Source of the DNA: Arthrobacter sp. ISL-85
GTDB lineage: Bacteria; Actinomycetota; Actinomycetes; Actinomycetales; Micrococcaceae
Assembly: GCF_018613675.1 (NCBI RefSeq)
Contig: NZ_JAGGPQ010000017.1
Span: 62,001-126,000, forward strand
Direction: 5' to 3'
DNA: 64,000 bases
Below are positions 8,039-16,505 of this stretch, in pieces (within the stretch, counting starts at the first letter, position 1; the number at the start of each line of letters is the position of its first letter). The notes beneath the pieces are model-generated. The model did not search any database, had not been told where the DNA came from, and worked only from the letters and a program-made list of their open reading frames with translations. Made by a program: the position numbers and the translations under genes.

Positions 8039-9466
8039 ATGTCCCACCAGCCAGACCTCGTCATCGCCAACGCCACGGTCGTCAACAGCACTGGCCGCCA
8101 GGAAGCCCACATCGTGGTTTCCGACGGCCGGATCGCCGCCCTTGTGGACGCCGCCCAGCCAGTCCCGACGGCGGACCGCACCATCGACGCCACGGGCAAG
8201 CTCGTGATTCCCGGCGGCGTGGACGGACACTGCCATGTGGCGCAGGTGACCGGCCGCTTCCGCACCCTCGACGACTACCGGACCACGTCCACCGCCGCGC
8301 TGTGGGGCGGCACCACCACCATCATCGACTTCGGAATCCCCCGCGACGCCCAGGAAACTCCCCTGGCCGCCGTCCTGCACAAGAAGGAACTCGCCACCCA
8401 GTCCCGCTGCGACGTCGCCCTCCACGGCGCCGTGGTCAGCTGGGATGAAACGGTGCCGTGGCAGCTGGAGCAGCTGGCCGCCGAAGGCGTCCGTTCGGTG
8501 AAGATGTACACCACCAACCGCGGCACCACCATGGCCGACGGCGGCACCATCCTTAAAGTCATGCGCGAAATGGTGCGGCTGGACGGCCTGGCGTACATCC
8601 ACGCCGAACACGATCCCATCATTGCCGACTGCACCGAACAGCATGCCCAGGACGGCAGGATCGGCATCGAACACCTGCACAGGACCCGGCCCGAGCTGGC
8701 CGAGGAGATCTCCGTGAAGGAGACGCTGGCCATGGCCGAATACACGGGCGCGCCGGTCTATTTCGTCCACCAGTCCACGCCCGGCGCCGTGGATTTGGTG
8801 TCCGAGGCGCGGGACCGGGGGCTGGAGGCCTACTCCGAAACCTGCCCGCACTACGTCACCCTGGACGACACCGTCTACGCCTCCACGTTTCCGGAGTGGT
8901 TCGCCTGTTGCCCGCCCATGCGCAGCGCGGAAACAGTGGCAGCCCTCAAGGAGCGGCTGGTTTCCGGCGCCATCCACACCATGTCCTCCGACCACTCCTG
9001 CTATGACCTGTCCCAGAAGCGCGAGCGCACCGATGACCTACGTGCCATGCCGCATGGACTGCCAGGAGTGGAAACGCGGATGCCAGTCACCTTCACCGCG
9101 ATGATTTCCGCCGGTGCAACCGTGGAACAGTTCGTCAGCGCCTTCGCTTCGGAACCTGCGCGGATCAACGCTGTTCCCGGCAAGGGCCGCATCACCGAGG
9201 GATTCGACGCCGACCTGGTGGTTTTCGATCCCGCCGAGGAACGCACGGTGGACGGCGCAGCCCTGCACATGGGAACGGACTTTTCACCCTTCGACGGGAA
9301 CGCACTCACGGGCTGGCCCGCCGTCGTGGTTTCCAACGGACGCGTGGTCCTGGACGCGGCCGGCTTCCACGATCCCGGCACCGTGGGCCGCTTCATCAAC
9401 CGCAACGGCTTCCGGCAGCACCAGTCTGCCGCCGAAGCCACCCAACTCCCCGCAGCCGCTCTCTAG
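8039..9466 (+). CDS. Hydantoinase/dihydropyrimidinase-like amidohydrolase
   Basis: A 475-residue cyclic amidohydrolase. The binuclear metal site is recognisable: H64 and H66 in GGVDGHCHV, the carboxylated lysine candidate K155 in RSVKMYTT, H188 in IHAEHD, H244 in YFVHQST and D318 in MSSDHS. This set is shared by D-hydantoinase, dihydropyrimidinase and allantoinase, which open cyclic ureides in the cytoplasm. A Cys lies between the two first histidines. AGGAGG precedes the ATG. Association with a decarboxylase-like gene argues for a dicarboxylate or malonyl-type product; the true substrate is unknown. Confidence 0.85.
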   Translation: MSHQPDLVIANATVVNSTGRQEAHIVVSDGRIAALVDAAQPVPTADRTIDATGKLVIPGGVDGHCHVAQVTGRFRTLDDYRTTSTAALWGGTTTIIDFGIPRDAQETPLAAVLHKKELATQSRCDVALHGAVVSWDETVPWQLEQLAAEGVRSVKMYTTNRGTTMADGGTILKVMREMVRLDGLAYIHAEHDPIIADCTEQHAQDGRIGIEHLHRTRPELAEEISVKETLAMAEYTGAPVYFVHQSTPGAVDLVSEARDRGLEAYSETCPHYVTLDDTVYASTFPEWFACCPPMRSAETVAALKERLVSGAIHTMSSDHSCYDLSQKRERTDDLRAMPHGLPGVETRMPVTFTAMISAGATVEQFVSAFASEPARINAVPGKGRITEGFDADLVVFDPAEERTVDGAALHMGTDFSPFDGNALTGWPAVVVSNGRVVLDAAGFHDPGTVGRFINRNGFRQHQSAAEATQLPAAAL

Positions 9467-9474
9467 GAGTCCCC

Positions 9475-10200
9475 ATGCCTGCAACCACACGCCCACGCAG
9501 GATTGGCATGATCGTGCCGTCCTCGAACACCTGCCTGGAGCCACAGACCTACCGCCTCCTGGGGGGCCGCACCGATGTCACCGTGCATTCCACCCGGATC
9601 CCCGTAACCCGCATCGCCCTGGACGACTCGTCCAACCGGCAATTCGATCCCGCGGTCATGCAGGAGGCAGGACGGCTCCTGGCGACGGCGGATGTGGACG
9701 TGATCGCCTGGAACGGCACGTCAGGTTCGTGGCTGGGTTCCGAGCACGATAAGGAACTGGCCGGCGGGATCACGGCCGCCACCGGGATCCCGGCCACCAC
9801 CTCCACCCTTGCCTACCTCGAGGCCTTCCGGACGTTCGGTACCGAACGGATCGGCCTCTTCACGCCTTACACAGAGGACGTGAACCACCAGGTCATTGCC
9901 TCGTACGAGCGCGAAGGCATCAAGACCGTGGACCACCGGGCCCTGGGCCTGAGCGACAACGAGTCCTTTGCCCGGGTCACCGACGAGGAAATGCGCCCGG
10001 GGTCCCTGGAACTCGCCGCCGCGGCTCCCGATGCCCTGGTGTACCTGTGTACCAACCTGTACGGGGCAAACATCACGGCGGAGATCGAGGAAGCCACCGG
10101 GGTTCCCGTGCTGGATTCCGTGGCGGTGACGCTCTGGCACGCCCTGAAGCTGGCCGGTGCGCCGCTGCTGGACCCGCGCTGGGGCCGGCTGCTGGGGTAG
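9475..10200 (+). CDS. Arylmalonate decarboxylase/maleate isomerase-like protein
   Basis: A 241-residue member of the Asp/Glu racemase superfamily. Maleate isomerases carry two catalytic cysteines. Here the first is replaced in AWNGTSGSW (G81-T82-S83) while the second is kept in YLCTNLYG (C192). Bordetella arylmalonate decarboxylase has the same pattern (G74-T75-S76, Y126, C188), and Y132 in FTPYTEDVN occupies the matching place with similar spacing. This suggests a cofactor-free decarboxylase of a malonate-type acid rather than an isomerase. It is last in the operon, 8 bp after the amidohydrolase, whose ring-opened product it might process. Confidence 0.75.
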   Translation: MPATTRPRRIGMIVPSSNTCLEPQTYRLLGGRTDVTVHSTRIPVTRIALDDSSNRQFDPAVMQEAGRLLATADVDVIAWNGTSGSWLGSEHDKELAGGITAATGIPATTSTLAYLEAFRTFGTERIGLFTPYTEDVNHQVIASYEREGIKTVDHRALGLSDNESFARVTDEEMRPGSLELAAAAPDALVYLCTNLYGANITAEIEEATGVPVLDSVAVTLWHALKLAGAPLLDPRWGRLLG

Positions 10201-10216
10201 CTGGCCCCAGCAGCCG
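10186..10216. terminator. Bidirectional hairpin between convergent genes
   Basis: A perfect 12-bp stem, CGGCTGCTGGGG at 10186-10197 with its complement at 10205-10216, has a 7-nt loop that contains the stop codon of the decarboxylase-like gene. No T-run follows, so efficiency is uncertain. Confidence 0.6.
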
Positions 10217-10222
10217 CAGCCC

Positions 10223-11143
10223 CTACATCCGCAGCGTCAGCGCTCCCGGCTCCATGGCCATCAGCACGTGCTTGCCTTCGCCTTCGTGGTCGCCGTCCAG
10301 CTGGTAGTCGTCGTTGTGCTCCAGGGTGATCTCTACAGTCTTGCCCTGGAAGTACTCCACGGAAGTGTCCTTGTTCTTGCCCTTGCCGATGATGCCGGCG
10401 AGCACGGACAGCCAGCCCAGCTTGCCGTGGTGCGGCGCCAGGACGGCAATGTCCAGCAGGCCGTCGTCGATCTTGGCATCCGGGAAGATCTCGAGGCCTC
10501 CCTGGACCTTGCCGCAGTTGCCCACCATCACGCTGCGGACACCCCGGTGGACTACCTCTTTGCCGTCAATCACCACGGTTGCCTTGACCGGTTTGCCGGG
10601 AAGGTTCCGGATGCCGGCGTCCACGTAGGCCAGCCAGCCCACCTTGTGCTTCAGCTCCTGGTTGGTGTCCGCCATGATGGTGGCGTCGTAGCCCATGCCG
10701 GCCATCACCAGGAACAGCTGCTCTTTGTCAGGGTCGCTGCGGCGGGCGCGGACTACGTCGATCTTCCTGTCGGTGCCCACAAGGGCTCCTGAAAGGGCAC
10801 TGTCATAGTCGGTCACGTCGATGCCCAGGTTGCGGGCCAGCAGGTTTCCGGTCCCCAGCGGCAGCAGGCCCATGGGGATATCGCCGCCTGCAAGAACCTC
10901 GGCCACGCAGCGGACCGTCCCGTCGCCGCCGGCCGCGATTACCAGATCCGCTCCCTGGGCCAGGGCCTCCTTGGCCTGCCCGACGCCCGGGTCCTCCTCG
11001 GTGGTCTCGAACCAGAGGGTTTCGCCCCAGCCGTTCTCCTCGCAGTGCTTGGCCATGAGTTCGCGTACGTCGACATCCACCGTCTTCGCGGGGTTGATCA
11101 CAATGGCGGCGCGTTTTGGCGAAGTGGAGCTGGTCTCAGTCAT
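10223..11143 (-). CDS. Diacylglycerol/sphingosine kinase-like lipid kinase (YegS/DgkB type)
   Basis: A 306-residue protein of the DAGK-catalytic-domain family, which phosphorylates lipid hydroxyl groups with ATP. The nucleotide motif GGDGT is seen in VIAAGGDGTVRCVAEVLAGG, followed by LPLGTGNLLARNLGI and a C-terminal beta-sandwich ending in LDGDHEGEG, all in the usual order. In actinobacteria such proteins act on diacylglycerol or related lipids at the inner face of the membrane. It is a single gene convergent with the preceding operon. The exact lipid cannot be told from sequence. Confidence 0.85.
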   Translation of the reverse strand: MTETSSTSPKRAAIVINPAKTVDVDVRELMAKHCEENGWGETLWFETTEEDPGVGQAKEALAQGADLVIAAGGDGTVRCVAEVLAGGDIPMGLLPLGTGNLLARNLGIDVTDYDSALSGALVGTDRKIDVVRARRSDPDKEQLFLVMAGMGYDATIMADTNQELKHKVGWLAYVDAGIRNLPGKPVKATVVIDGKEVVHRGVRSVMVGNCGKVQGGLEIFPDAKIDDGLLDIAVLAPHHGKLGWLSVLAGIIGKGKNKDTSVEYFQGKTVEITLEHNDDYQLDGDHEGEGKHVLMAMEPGALTLRM

Positions 11144-11215
11144 GGCGTCCTCTAATGGCGGATGGAAAGCAAGCTTCTGAGAGAAGGGTATCCCGGCGCG
11201 GGGGCCGTTCCACGA

Positions 11216-12589
11216 CTACAGCGCCTTGACCGCGCCCAGCACCTGGGCCAGGGAGTCCTTCGCGTCTCCGAACAGCAGGGAGGTCTGGGGCTCGTACAGC
11301 AGGTCGTTCTCGATGCCGGCGAAGCCAGGGCGCATGGAACGCTTGAGGAACACCACCTGCCGGGCCTCCGCCACTTCGAGGATGGGCATCCCGTAAATCG
11401 GGGACCCGGAGGAAGTCTTGGCGGCCGGGTTGACCACATCGTTGGCGCCGACCACCAGGGCAACATCGGTGGTCTTGAACTCCGGGTTGATTTCGCCCAT
11501 CTCCTTGAGTGACTCGTATGGCACGTTGGCCTCCGCCAGGAGTACGTTCATGTGGCCGGGCATCCGGCCGGCCACGGGGTGGATGGCGAAATCCACCTCG
11601 ATGCCCCGGGCTTCCAGTGCCAGGGCCAGTTCAGCGGCCGTGTGCTGGCCCTGTGCCACCGCCAGCCCGTAGCCGGGGACGATGATGACCCGTTGGGCGT
11701 ATCCCAGAAGAACTGCCACGTCCTCAGGTGAGGACGATCGGACCGGACGCTGACTCACGGCGGTGGAGCCCGCCGTCGAACCTCCCCGGAAAGCCCCGAA
11801 CAGGATGCCCGCCACGCTCCGGCCCATCGCGGCCGCCATGGCCCGGGTCAGGATGGTGCCCGAGGCGCCGACCAGGGTGCCGGCCACCACCAGCAGAACG
11901 TTGCCCAGCACCAGGCCGGATGCCGCGACGGCCAGGCCGGTGAAGGCGTTCAGCAGCGAGATGACAATGGGCACGTCGGCGCCGCCTACGGGCAGGACCA
12001 GCAGGATTCCGGAGGCCAGGCCCAGCACCAGCAACAGGACCGCAAGGGGCAGCGACCCGGTGAGGACCACAGCCGCCCCGGCGGCCACCGCGGCGAGGAG
12101 GACCAGGGACATCACCACCGGCAGGCCGGGGAACACCACGGGCCGGGTGGTCATCAGTTCCTGCAGCTTGGCGAACGTGACGCCCGATCCGGCGAATGAC
12201 ACGGCACCCACCAGCAATGTGAAGACGATCGCCACCCGGACCCACGCATTCTCGGCATGGCCCAGCTCCAGGAGCGCCACCAGGGCCGCCGCACCGCCGC
12301 CCACTCCATTGAACAGCGCCACCAGCTGCGGCATCTGGGTCATCTTCACCCGCCGGGCCACCGGTGCCGCCACCGCGGAACCCACGGCCATGGCGGCCAG
12401 GATCCAGGGGATGTTCTCCAGCCGGGCGGACAGGAAGACGCTGGCGACGGCGATCAACGCCCCGAGTGCCCCCACGAGGTTGCCGCGCCGGGCCGTCCGC
12501 GGGGAACTGAGCCCGCGCAGGGCCAGGATGAAGCACACCGCCGCGGCGAGGTAGAGCAGGGAGGTCCAGACGGGGTCGAGGAGGCTCAC
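11216..12589 (-). CDS. pntB: NAD(P) transhydrogenase subunit beta
   Basis: A 457-residue membrane subunit of the proton-translocating transhydrogenase that makes NADPH from NADH using proton motive force. Nine or so hydrophobic helices are followed by the NADP-binding domain with VIIVPGYGLAVAQGQH, RMPGHMNVLLAEA and VGANDVVNPAA, as expected of PntB. The start is GTG at 12589 within a GTGA overlap with the pntAb stop. The open frame extends further upstream, but only as an antisense shadow. NADPH supply suits the nearby monooxygenase pathway. Confidence 0.95.
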   Translation of the reverse strand: MSLLDPVWTSLLYLAAAVCFILALRGLSSPRTARRGNLVGALGALIAVASVFLSARLENIPWILAAMAVGSAVAAPVARRVKMTQMPQLVALFNGVGGGAAALVALLELGHAENAWVRVAIVFTLLVGAVSFAGSGVTFAKLQELMTTRPVVFPGLPVVMSLVLLAAVAAGAAVVLTGSLPLAVLLLVLGLASGILLVLPVGGADVPIVISLLNAFTGLAVAASGLVLGNVLLVVAGTLVGASGTILTRAMAAAMGRSVAGILFGAFRGGSTAGSTAVSQRPVRSSSPEDVAVLLGYAQRVIIVPGYGLAVAQGQHTAAELALALEARGIEVDFAIHPVAGRMPGHMNVLLAEANVPYESLKEMGEINPEFKTTDVALVVGANDVVNPAAKTSSGSPIYGMPILEVAEARQVVFLKRSMRPGFAGIENDLLYEPQTSLLFGDAKDSLAQVLGAVKAL

Positions 12590-12906
12590 TTGCTGCCTCC
12601 CTTGGGTCCTGTGACAGTCCGGGCCGCGTCCTTTTTGGCATGGAACATGTGCAGCATCCGGTCCGTCACCACGAACCCGCCCACCAGGTTCGCCGTGGCA
12701 AGCACGACGGCGAGCAGCGCCACCGCCAGGACCCAAGGGTCCGCTGCCTGGCCGGCGACGATGATGGCCCCCACCAGGATGATCCCGTGAATGGCGTTGG
12801 CACCGGACATCAGCGGCGTGTGCAGGGTGCTGGAAACCTTGGACACCACCTCGAAACCGACGAACACCGCCAGCACCGTAATAGTCAGCAGCGCTGTTCC
12901 GTCCAT
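12586..12906 (-). CDS. pntAb: NAD(P) transhydrogenase subunit alpha part 2
   Basis: A 106-residue protein with three hydrophobic segments forming the membrane part of the split alpha subunit. FVGFEVVSKVSSTLHTPLMSGANAIHGIILVGAI is the diagnostic stretch for the PntA C-terminal domain. It overlaps pntAa (TGATG) and pntB (GTGA), so the three chains are translationally coupled. The two-piece alpha subunit is the normal arrangement in actinobacteria and alphaproteobacteria. Confidence 0.95.
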   Translation of the reverse strand: MDGTALLTITVLAVFVGFEVVSKVSSTLHTPLMSGANAIHGIILVGAIIVAGQAADPWVLAVALLAVVLATANLVGGFVVTDRMLHMFHAKKDAARTVTGPKGGSK

Positions 12907-14084
12907 CAGGGCGCTCCTTCCTGCCCGGCCACAGCCGTGGCCGTCCGGACCGCCAGCAGGTCCGCAGTGGGCTGGTGCCGCACCTCCCCGGCGTGGGTGA
13001 GGCAGGCTCCGGCCACCACTTCGTCCTCGAAATCCAGCGTGAGGTTTCCGTCCCGCACCAGCAATGCCAGCAGGTTCGCCACGTTCTTGGCGTAGAGGCG
13101 GGAGGCATCCGATGCCATCGCGGAGGCCGGATCCTTCAGCCCCACCAGCGTGATGTGTCCCGTCCCGTCGGCCGTGGGAATCAGGACGTCCCGCCCCGGC
13201 ACGGAGCCCTCGACGTTGCCGCCGGACTCCGCTGCGAGGTCCACCACCACCGAACCGGCGCGCATTCCCTGGACCATCTCGCAGGTCACCAAAAGGGGTG
13301 CCGGCCGCCCGGGGACCGCCGCCGTCGTAATCAATACATCCGATTGCGCCACGTGGGGTGCCAGCAACTGCCGCTGCCGGGTGCCGGCGTCGGAACTCAA
13401 CTGCCGTGCATAGCCGCCCGCCGCTTCCACGGTCTCAAGGTCCAGCCGGACGAAGGTGCCGCCCATCGAAGCGACCTCGTCAGCGGAGGCGGGGCGGATG
13501 TCGTTGGCAAAGACCCTGGCACCCAGGCGCTTTGCGGTGCCGATGGCCTGCAGCCCCGCCACGCCGGCGCCGAGCACCAGGACGCGGGCCGGGGGGACGG
13601 TTCCCGCCGCGGTCATGTACAGCGGAAAGAACCGGGGAAGCCTGATGGCGGCCTCCAGGACGCAGCGGTACCCGGCCACCAGGGCCTGGGAGGTCAGGGC
13701 GTCCATGGACTGGGCACGGGATATCCGGGGCACCAGTTCCAGGGCAAAGGAAGTCACGCCGTTGTCCGCGAGCGCCTGCACGGCCGGCAGCTCGGACGAC
13801 GGCGAGGCAAGCCCCACTGTCACGGCTCCCCTCTGCAGGGACGCAGCAGTGTGCGGGTCCAGGGGCCGGACGTGGGCCAGGATGTCGAGGACGGTGGTGT
13901 CCAGTTCCGGGACGATGGTGGCGCCAGCCTGCTGGTAGCCGGAATCGGCGTGCCCGGCGCCGTCCCCTGCCCCGGTTTCCACCAGGACGTCCAGCCCCAT
14001 TCCCGCCAGCTGCCTGACGGTATCCGGAGTGGCTGCGACGCGACGCTCACCCTCCCGGCGTTCCCGCGGAATCCCCAGTTTCAC
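12906..14084 (-). CDS. pntAa: NAD(P) transhydrogenase subunit alpha part 1
   Basis: A 392-residue soluble NAD(H)-binding subunit similar to alanine dehydrogenase. It begins MKLGIPRERREGERRVAATPDTVRQLAGMGLDV and carries the Rossmann motif VLVLGAGVAGLQAIGTAKRLGARV near residue 170, then the mobile-loop region and SGGNVEGSVPG. First gene of pntAa-pntAb-pntB. The 20-bp inverted repeat at 14111-14130, about 27 bp ahead of the ATG, is a possible regulatory site. Confidence 0.95.
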   Translation of the reverse strand: MKLGIPRERREGERRVAATPDTVRQLAGMGLDVLVETGAGDGAGHADSGYQQAGATIVPELDTTVLDILAHVRPLDPHTAASLQRGAVTVGLASPSSELPAVQALADNGVTSFALELVPRISRAQSMDALTSQALVAGYRCVLEAAIRLPRFFPLYMTAAGTVPPARVLVLGAGVAGLQAIGTAKRLGARVFANDIRPASADEVASMGGTFVRLDLETVEAAGGYARQLSSDAGTRQRQLLAPHVAQSDVLITTAAVPGRPAPLLVTCEMVQGMRAGSVVVDLAAESGGNVEGSVPGRDVLIPTADGTGHITLVGLKDPASAMASDASRLYAKNVANLLALLVRDGNLTLDFEDEVVAGACLTHAGEVRHQPTADLLAVRTATAVAGQEGAP

Positions 14085-14110
14085 CCGCCGACTCCTCTTC
14101 CTGACGAGCT

Positions 14111-14130
14111 GTGCAGCGGCTCTGCTGCAC
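14111..14130. promoter_or_regulatory. Inverted repeat in front of pntAa
   Basis: GTGCAGC-GGCTCT-GCTGCAC is a perfect 7-bp inverted repeat with a 6-bp spacer, between the pntAa start and the end of the pcaR-like gene. It could be an operator or a weak mRNA hairpin. No regulator gene lies close by. Confidence 0.4.
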
Positions 14131-14281
14131 GCAGTTGGCTTGAGTCTAGAGCGCAGCGGGCCGTGACGGGAGTAGGCGGCGGAGACGGTGTGGGTAACGA
14201 TTCACCTGTCAGCCCGAGTGCTCCCGGCGGCGTCCCTCCCGTTAGCACCCCCGCCGGCTCCGGCTGGCGCATCGAAGACTG

Positions 14282-15094
14282 CTACCCCCGGGCCGTGAGG
14301 TCCGCTGAAATCAGTTTGGCCGTGGCCACAATTTCCTCCGCCACGGAGGCCAGGTAGGCCTTAGGGTCCGGCTTGGCCTCCACGGACTGGGCCTGAAGCG
14401 ATACGTTCACCGCGGCCACCACCTTGGGCCCGTCATACACCGGCGCGGCCACAGACATCAGCCCCAGCTCGAGTTCCTGGTCCAGCAGGCACCAGCCCTG
14501 GGCGCGGACGGTCTCCAGCACACCAAGCAATTCGGGCACGGTGCCCAGGGCGCGCGGCGTGAGCGGCTTGACCTCGGCGGCCGCCAGGTATGCCCTGAGG
14601 TCCGTGGGCGGAAGGTATGCAAGCAGCACCCGGCCCATGGACGTGGCATAGGCCGGGAAGCGGGTACCCACCGTAATGCCGACGGTCATGATTCGGCGGC
14701 TGGTCACGCGCGCGACGTAAGCGATATCGGTGCCATCCAGCACGGCTGCCGAGGTGGACTCGCCCAGCTTGAGGGACAACTCCTCCAGGTGCGGCTGGGC
14801 CAGCTGCGGCAGCGACAGCCCGGAAAGGTACGCGAACCCCAGCTGCAGGACCTTGGCGGTGAGCGCGAACGTCTTGCCGTCGGTCCGCACATACCCGAGC
14901 TCCACCAGGGTGTGCAGGAACCGGCGCGCCGTGGCCCGCGTGAGGCCGGTGCGGGAAGCCACCTCGGTGAGCGTCATCACGGGACGGTCGGCGTCGAAGG
15001 CACGGATCACTGCCAGACCCCGGGCCAGTGATTGGACATACTGGTCGCTGGCTTGTGGGGCGGGTTGAATGGCAGTCCCTGCGGCGTCGGTCAT
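14282..15094 (-). CDS. pcaR: IclR family regulator of the beta-ketoadipate pathway (PcaR-like)
   Basis: A 270-residue IclR protein. The winged helix is MTLTEVASRTGLTRATARRFLHTLVELGYV, and the effector domain includes TSMGRVLLAYLPP and DQELELGLMSVAAPVYD, which match the PcaR/PcaU branch closely. I chose ATG 15094, which has an AGGAT upstream; an ATG at 15133 overlaps pcaJ. It is the last gene of the pca unit and probably responds to protocatechuate or beta-ketoadipate. The GTTCG-N5-CGAAC repeats at 24787-24820 are a likely target. Confidence 0.85.
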   Translation of the reverse strand: MTDAAGTAIQPAPQASDQYVQSLARGLAVIRAFDADRPVMTLTEVASRTGLTRATARRFLHTLVELGYVRTDGKTFALTAKVLQLGFAYLSGLSLPQLAQPHLEELSLKLGESTSAAVLDGTDIAYVARVTSRRIMTVGITVGTRFPAYATSMGRVLLAYLPPTDLRAYLAAAEVKPLTPRALGTVPELLGVLETVRAQGWCLLDQELELGLMSVAAPVYDGPKVVAAVNVSLQAQSVEAKPDPKAYLASVAEEIVATAKLISADLTARG

Positions 15095-15129
15095 GGTGTC
15101 CAATCCTAGGTGCGGTGACGGGCGCAGGC

Positions 15130-15810
15130 TCATCCGGCGGCGGGCGCGGCCTTGAGCGGGACGGGGACCAGTTCCTGGAGTTCCTCGAGGGTGCAGCCGA
15201 AGGTTTCCCGGACGCTGACGCCTTCAGGTCCGGTGAGGAAGACGGCTTTGTCGGTGTAGACGCGGGTGACGCAGCCGACGCCGGTGATGGGGTAGGTGCA
15301 GGCCTCCACGATCTTGGAGGCCCCTTCGCGGGTCAGGAGGGTCATCATCACGAAGACGTCCTTGGCGCCGGTGGCCAGGTCCATGGCACCGCCGACGGCG
15401 GGAATCGCCCCGGGTGCCCCGGTGTGCCAGTTGGCGAGGTCGCCGGTGGCGGAGACCTGGAACGCTCCCAGGACGCAGATGTCCAGATGCCCGCCGCGCA
15501 TGATCGCGAACGAGTCCGCGTGGTGGAAGTAGGACGCCCCCGGGAGCTCGGTGACGGGGATCTTGCCGGCATTGATGAGGTCGCCGTCGATCTGGTCGCC
15601 CTCGGCGGCGGGGCCCATGCCGAGCATGCCGTTCTCCGTGTGGAGGGTGATGTTCTGTTCCTCGGTGAGGTAGTTGGACACCAGCGTGGGCTGGCCGATG
15701 CCGAGGTTCACGAAGGATCCGGGTGCGATGTCCCTGGCCACCAGGCGTGCCAGGTCATCGCGGCCGAGCGGCGTCTCAGAAGTTTTGATGCTGGTGTCGG
15801 TGAGACTCAT
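15130..15810 (-). CDS. pcaJ: 3-oxoadipate CoA-transferase subunit beta
   Basis: A 226-residue beta subunit of the heteromeric transferase that moves CoA from succinyl-CoA to beta-ketoadipate. The catalytic glutamate lies in TLHTENGMLGMGP, and the SxNLGIGQPT-like motif in FVNLGIGQPTLVSNY. The ATG at 15810 follows the pcaI stop (TGAGATG), so the subunits are coupled. The longer open frame upstream is a shadow over pcaI. Confidence 0.95.
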   Translation of the reverse strand: MSLTDTSIKTSETPLGRDDLARLVARDIAPGSFVNLGIGQPTLVSNYLTEEQNITLHTENGMLGMGPAAEGDQIDGDLINAGKIPVTELPGASYFHHADSFAIMRGGHLDICVLGAFQVSATGDLANWHTGAPGAIPAVGGAMDLATGAKDVFVMMTLLTREGASKIVEACTYPITGVGCVTRVYTDKAVFLTGPEGVSVRETFGCTLEELQELVPVPLKAAPAAG

Positions 15811-15811
15811 C

Positions 15812-16501
15812 TCAGGCCGCCTTCCCTGCCGTGCTGCCGCTGCCGGCAACTTTGACGATGCTGTTGACATAGATCCCCGGGGTGACCACGTTCTCGGGGT
15901 CGAGCCCGCCGGTCGGCACGATCTCGGACACCTGCACGATGGTGTGTTTCGCGGCAGCAGCCATGATGGGGCCGAAGTTCCGGGCGGTCTTCCGGTAGAC
16001 CAGGTTGCCCTTGCCGTCGGCCTTGAGTGCCTTGATGAGGGCGACGTCGGCGTGGATGGGGGTTTCGAAGACCTGCCATTTGCCGTCCAGGAAGCGGGTT
16101 TCCTTGCCCTCGGCCAGCATGGTGCCGTAGCCGGTGGGGGTGAAGAACCCGCCAATCCCGGCACCGGCGGCGCGGATGCGTTCGGCGAGGTTGCCCTGCG
16201 GGACCAGTTCCAGTTCGATCTGCCCGGCCTTGTACTGGGCATCGAAGTGCCAGGAATCGGACTGCCGGGGGAAGGAACAGATCATCTTCTTCACCCGGCC
16301 CTCCTTAATCAGCAGCGCCAGGCCCTGGTCGCCCTGGCCGGCGTTGTTGTTCACCACGGTCAGGTCGGTGGCGCCGCATTCCAGCAGCGCGTCGATCAAC
16401 TCAAACGGCTGCCCGGCGTTGCCGAACCCGCCGATCATCACGGTGGAACCGTCCTTGATCCCCGCCACGGCGGACTGGACCGAATCTACAAAACTCAGCA
16501 T
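15812..16501 (-). CDS. pcaI: 3-oxoadipate CoA-transferase subunit alpha
   Basis: A 229-residue alpha subunit partnering PcaJ. The glycine-rich CoA-transferase signature GSTVMIGGFGNAGQPFELIDALLE lies at about 20-45, and GIGGFFTPTGYGT further on. The start MLSFVDSVQSAVAGIKDG agrees with family N-termini. The extra 41 residues of the open frame overlap pcaF and are not credible. Confidence 0.95.
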   Translation of the reverse strand: MLSFVDSVQSAVAGIKDGSTVMIGGFGNAGQPFELIDALLECGATDLTVVNNNAGQGDQGLALLIKEGRVKKMICSFPRQSDSWHFDAQYKAGQIELELVPQGNLAERIRAAGAGIGGFFTPTGYGTMLAEGKETRFLDGKWQVFETPIHADVALIKALKADGKGNLVYRKTARNFGPIMAAAAKHTIVQVSEIVPTGGLDPENVVTPGIYVNSIVKVAGSGSTAGKAA

Positions 16502-16505
16502 GCGC

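Noticed and set aside
11216..13108. A 630-residue extended PntB
   Set aside because: The first 173 residues are an antisense-type open frame over pntAb and pntAa; real similarity starts at GTG 12589.
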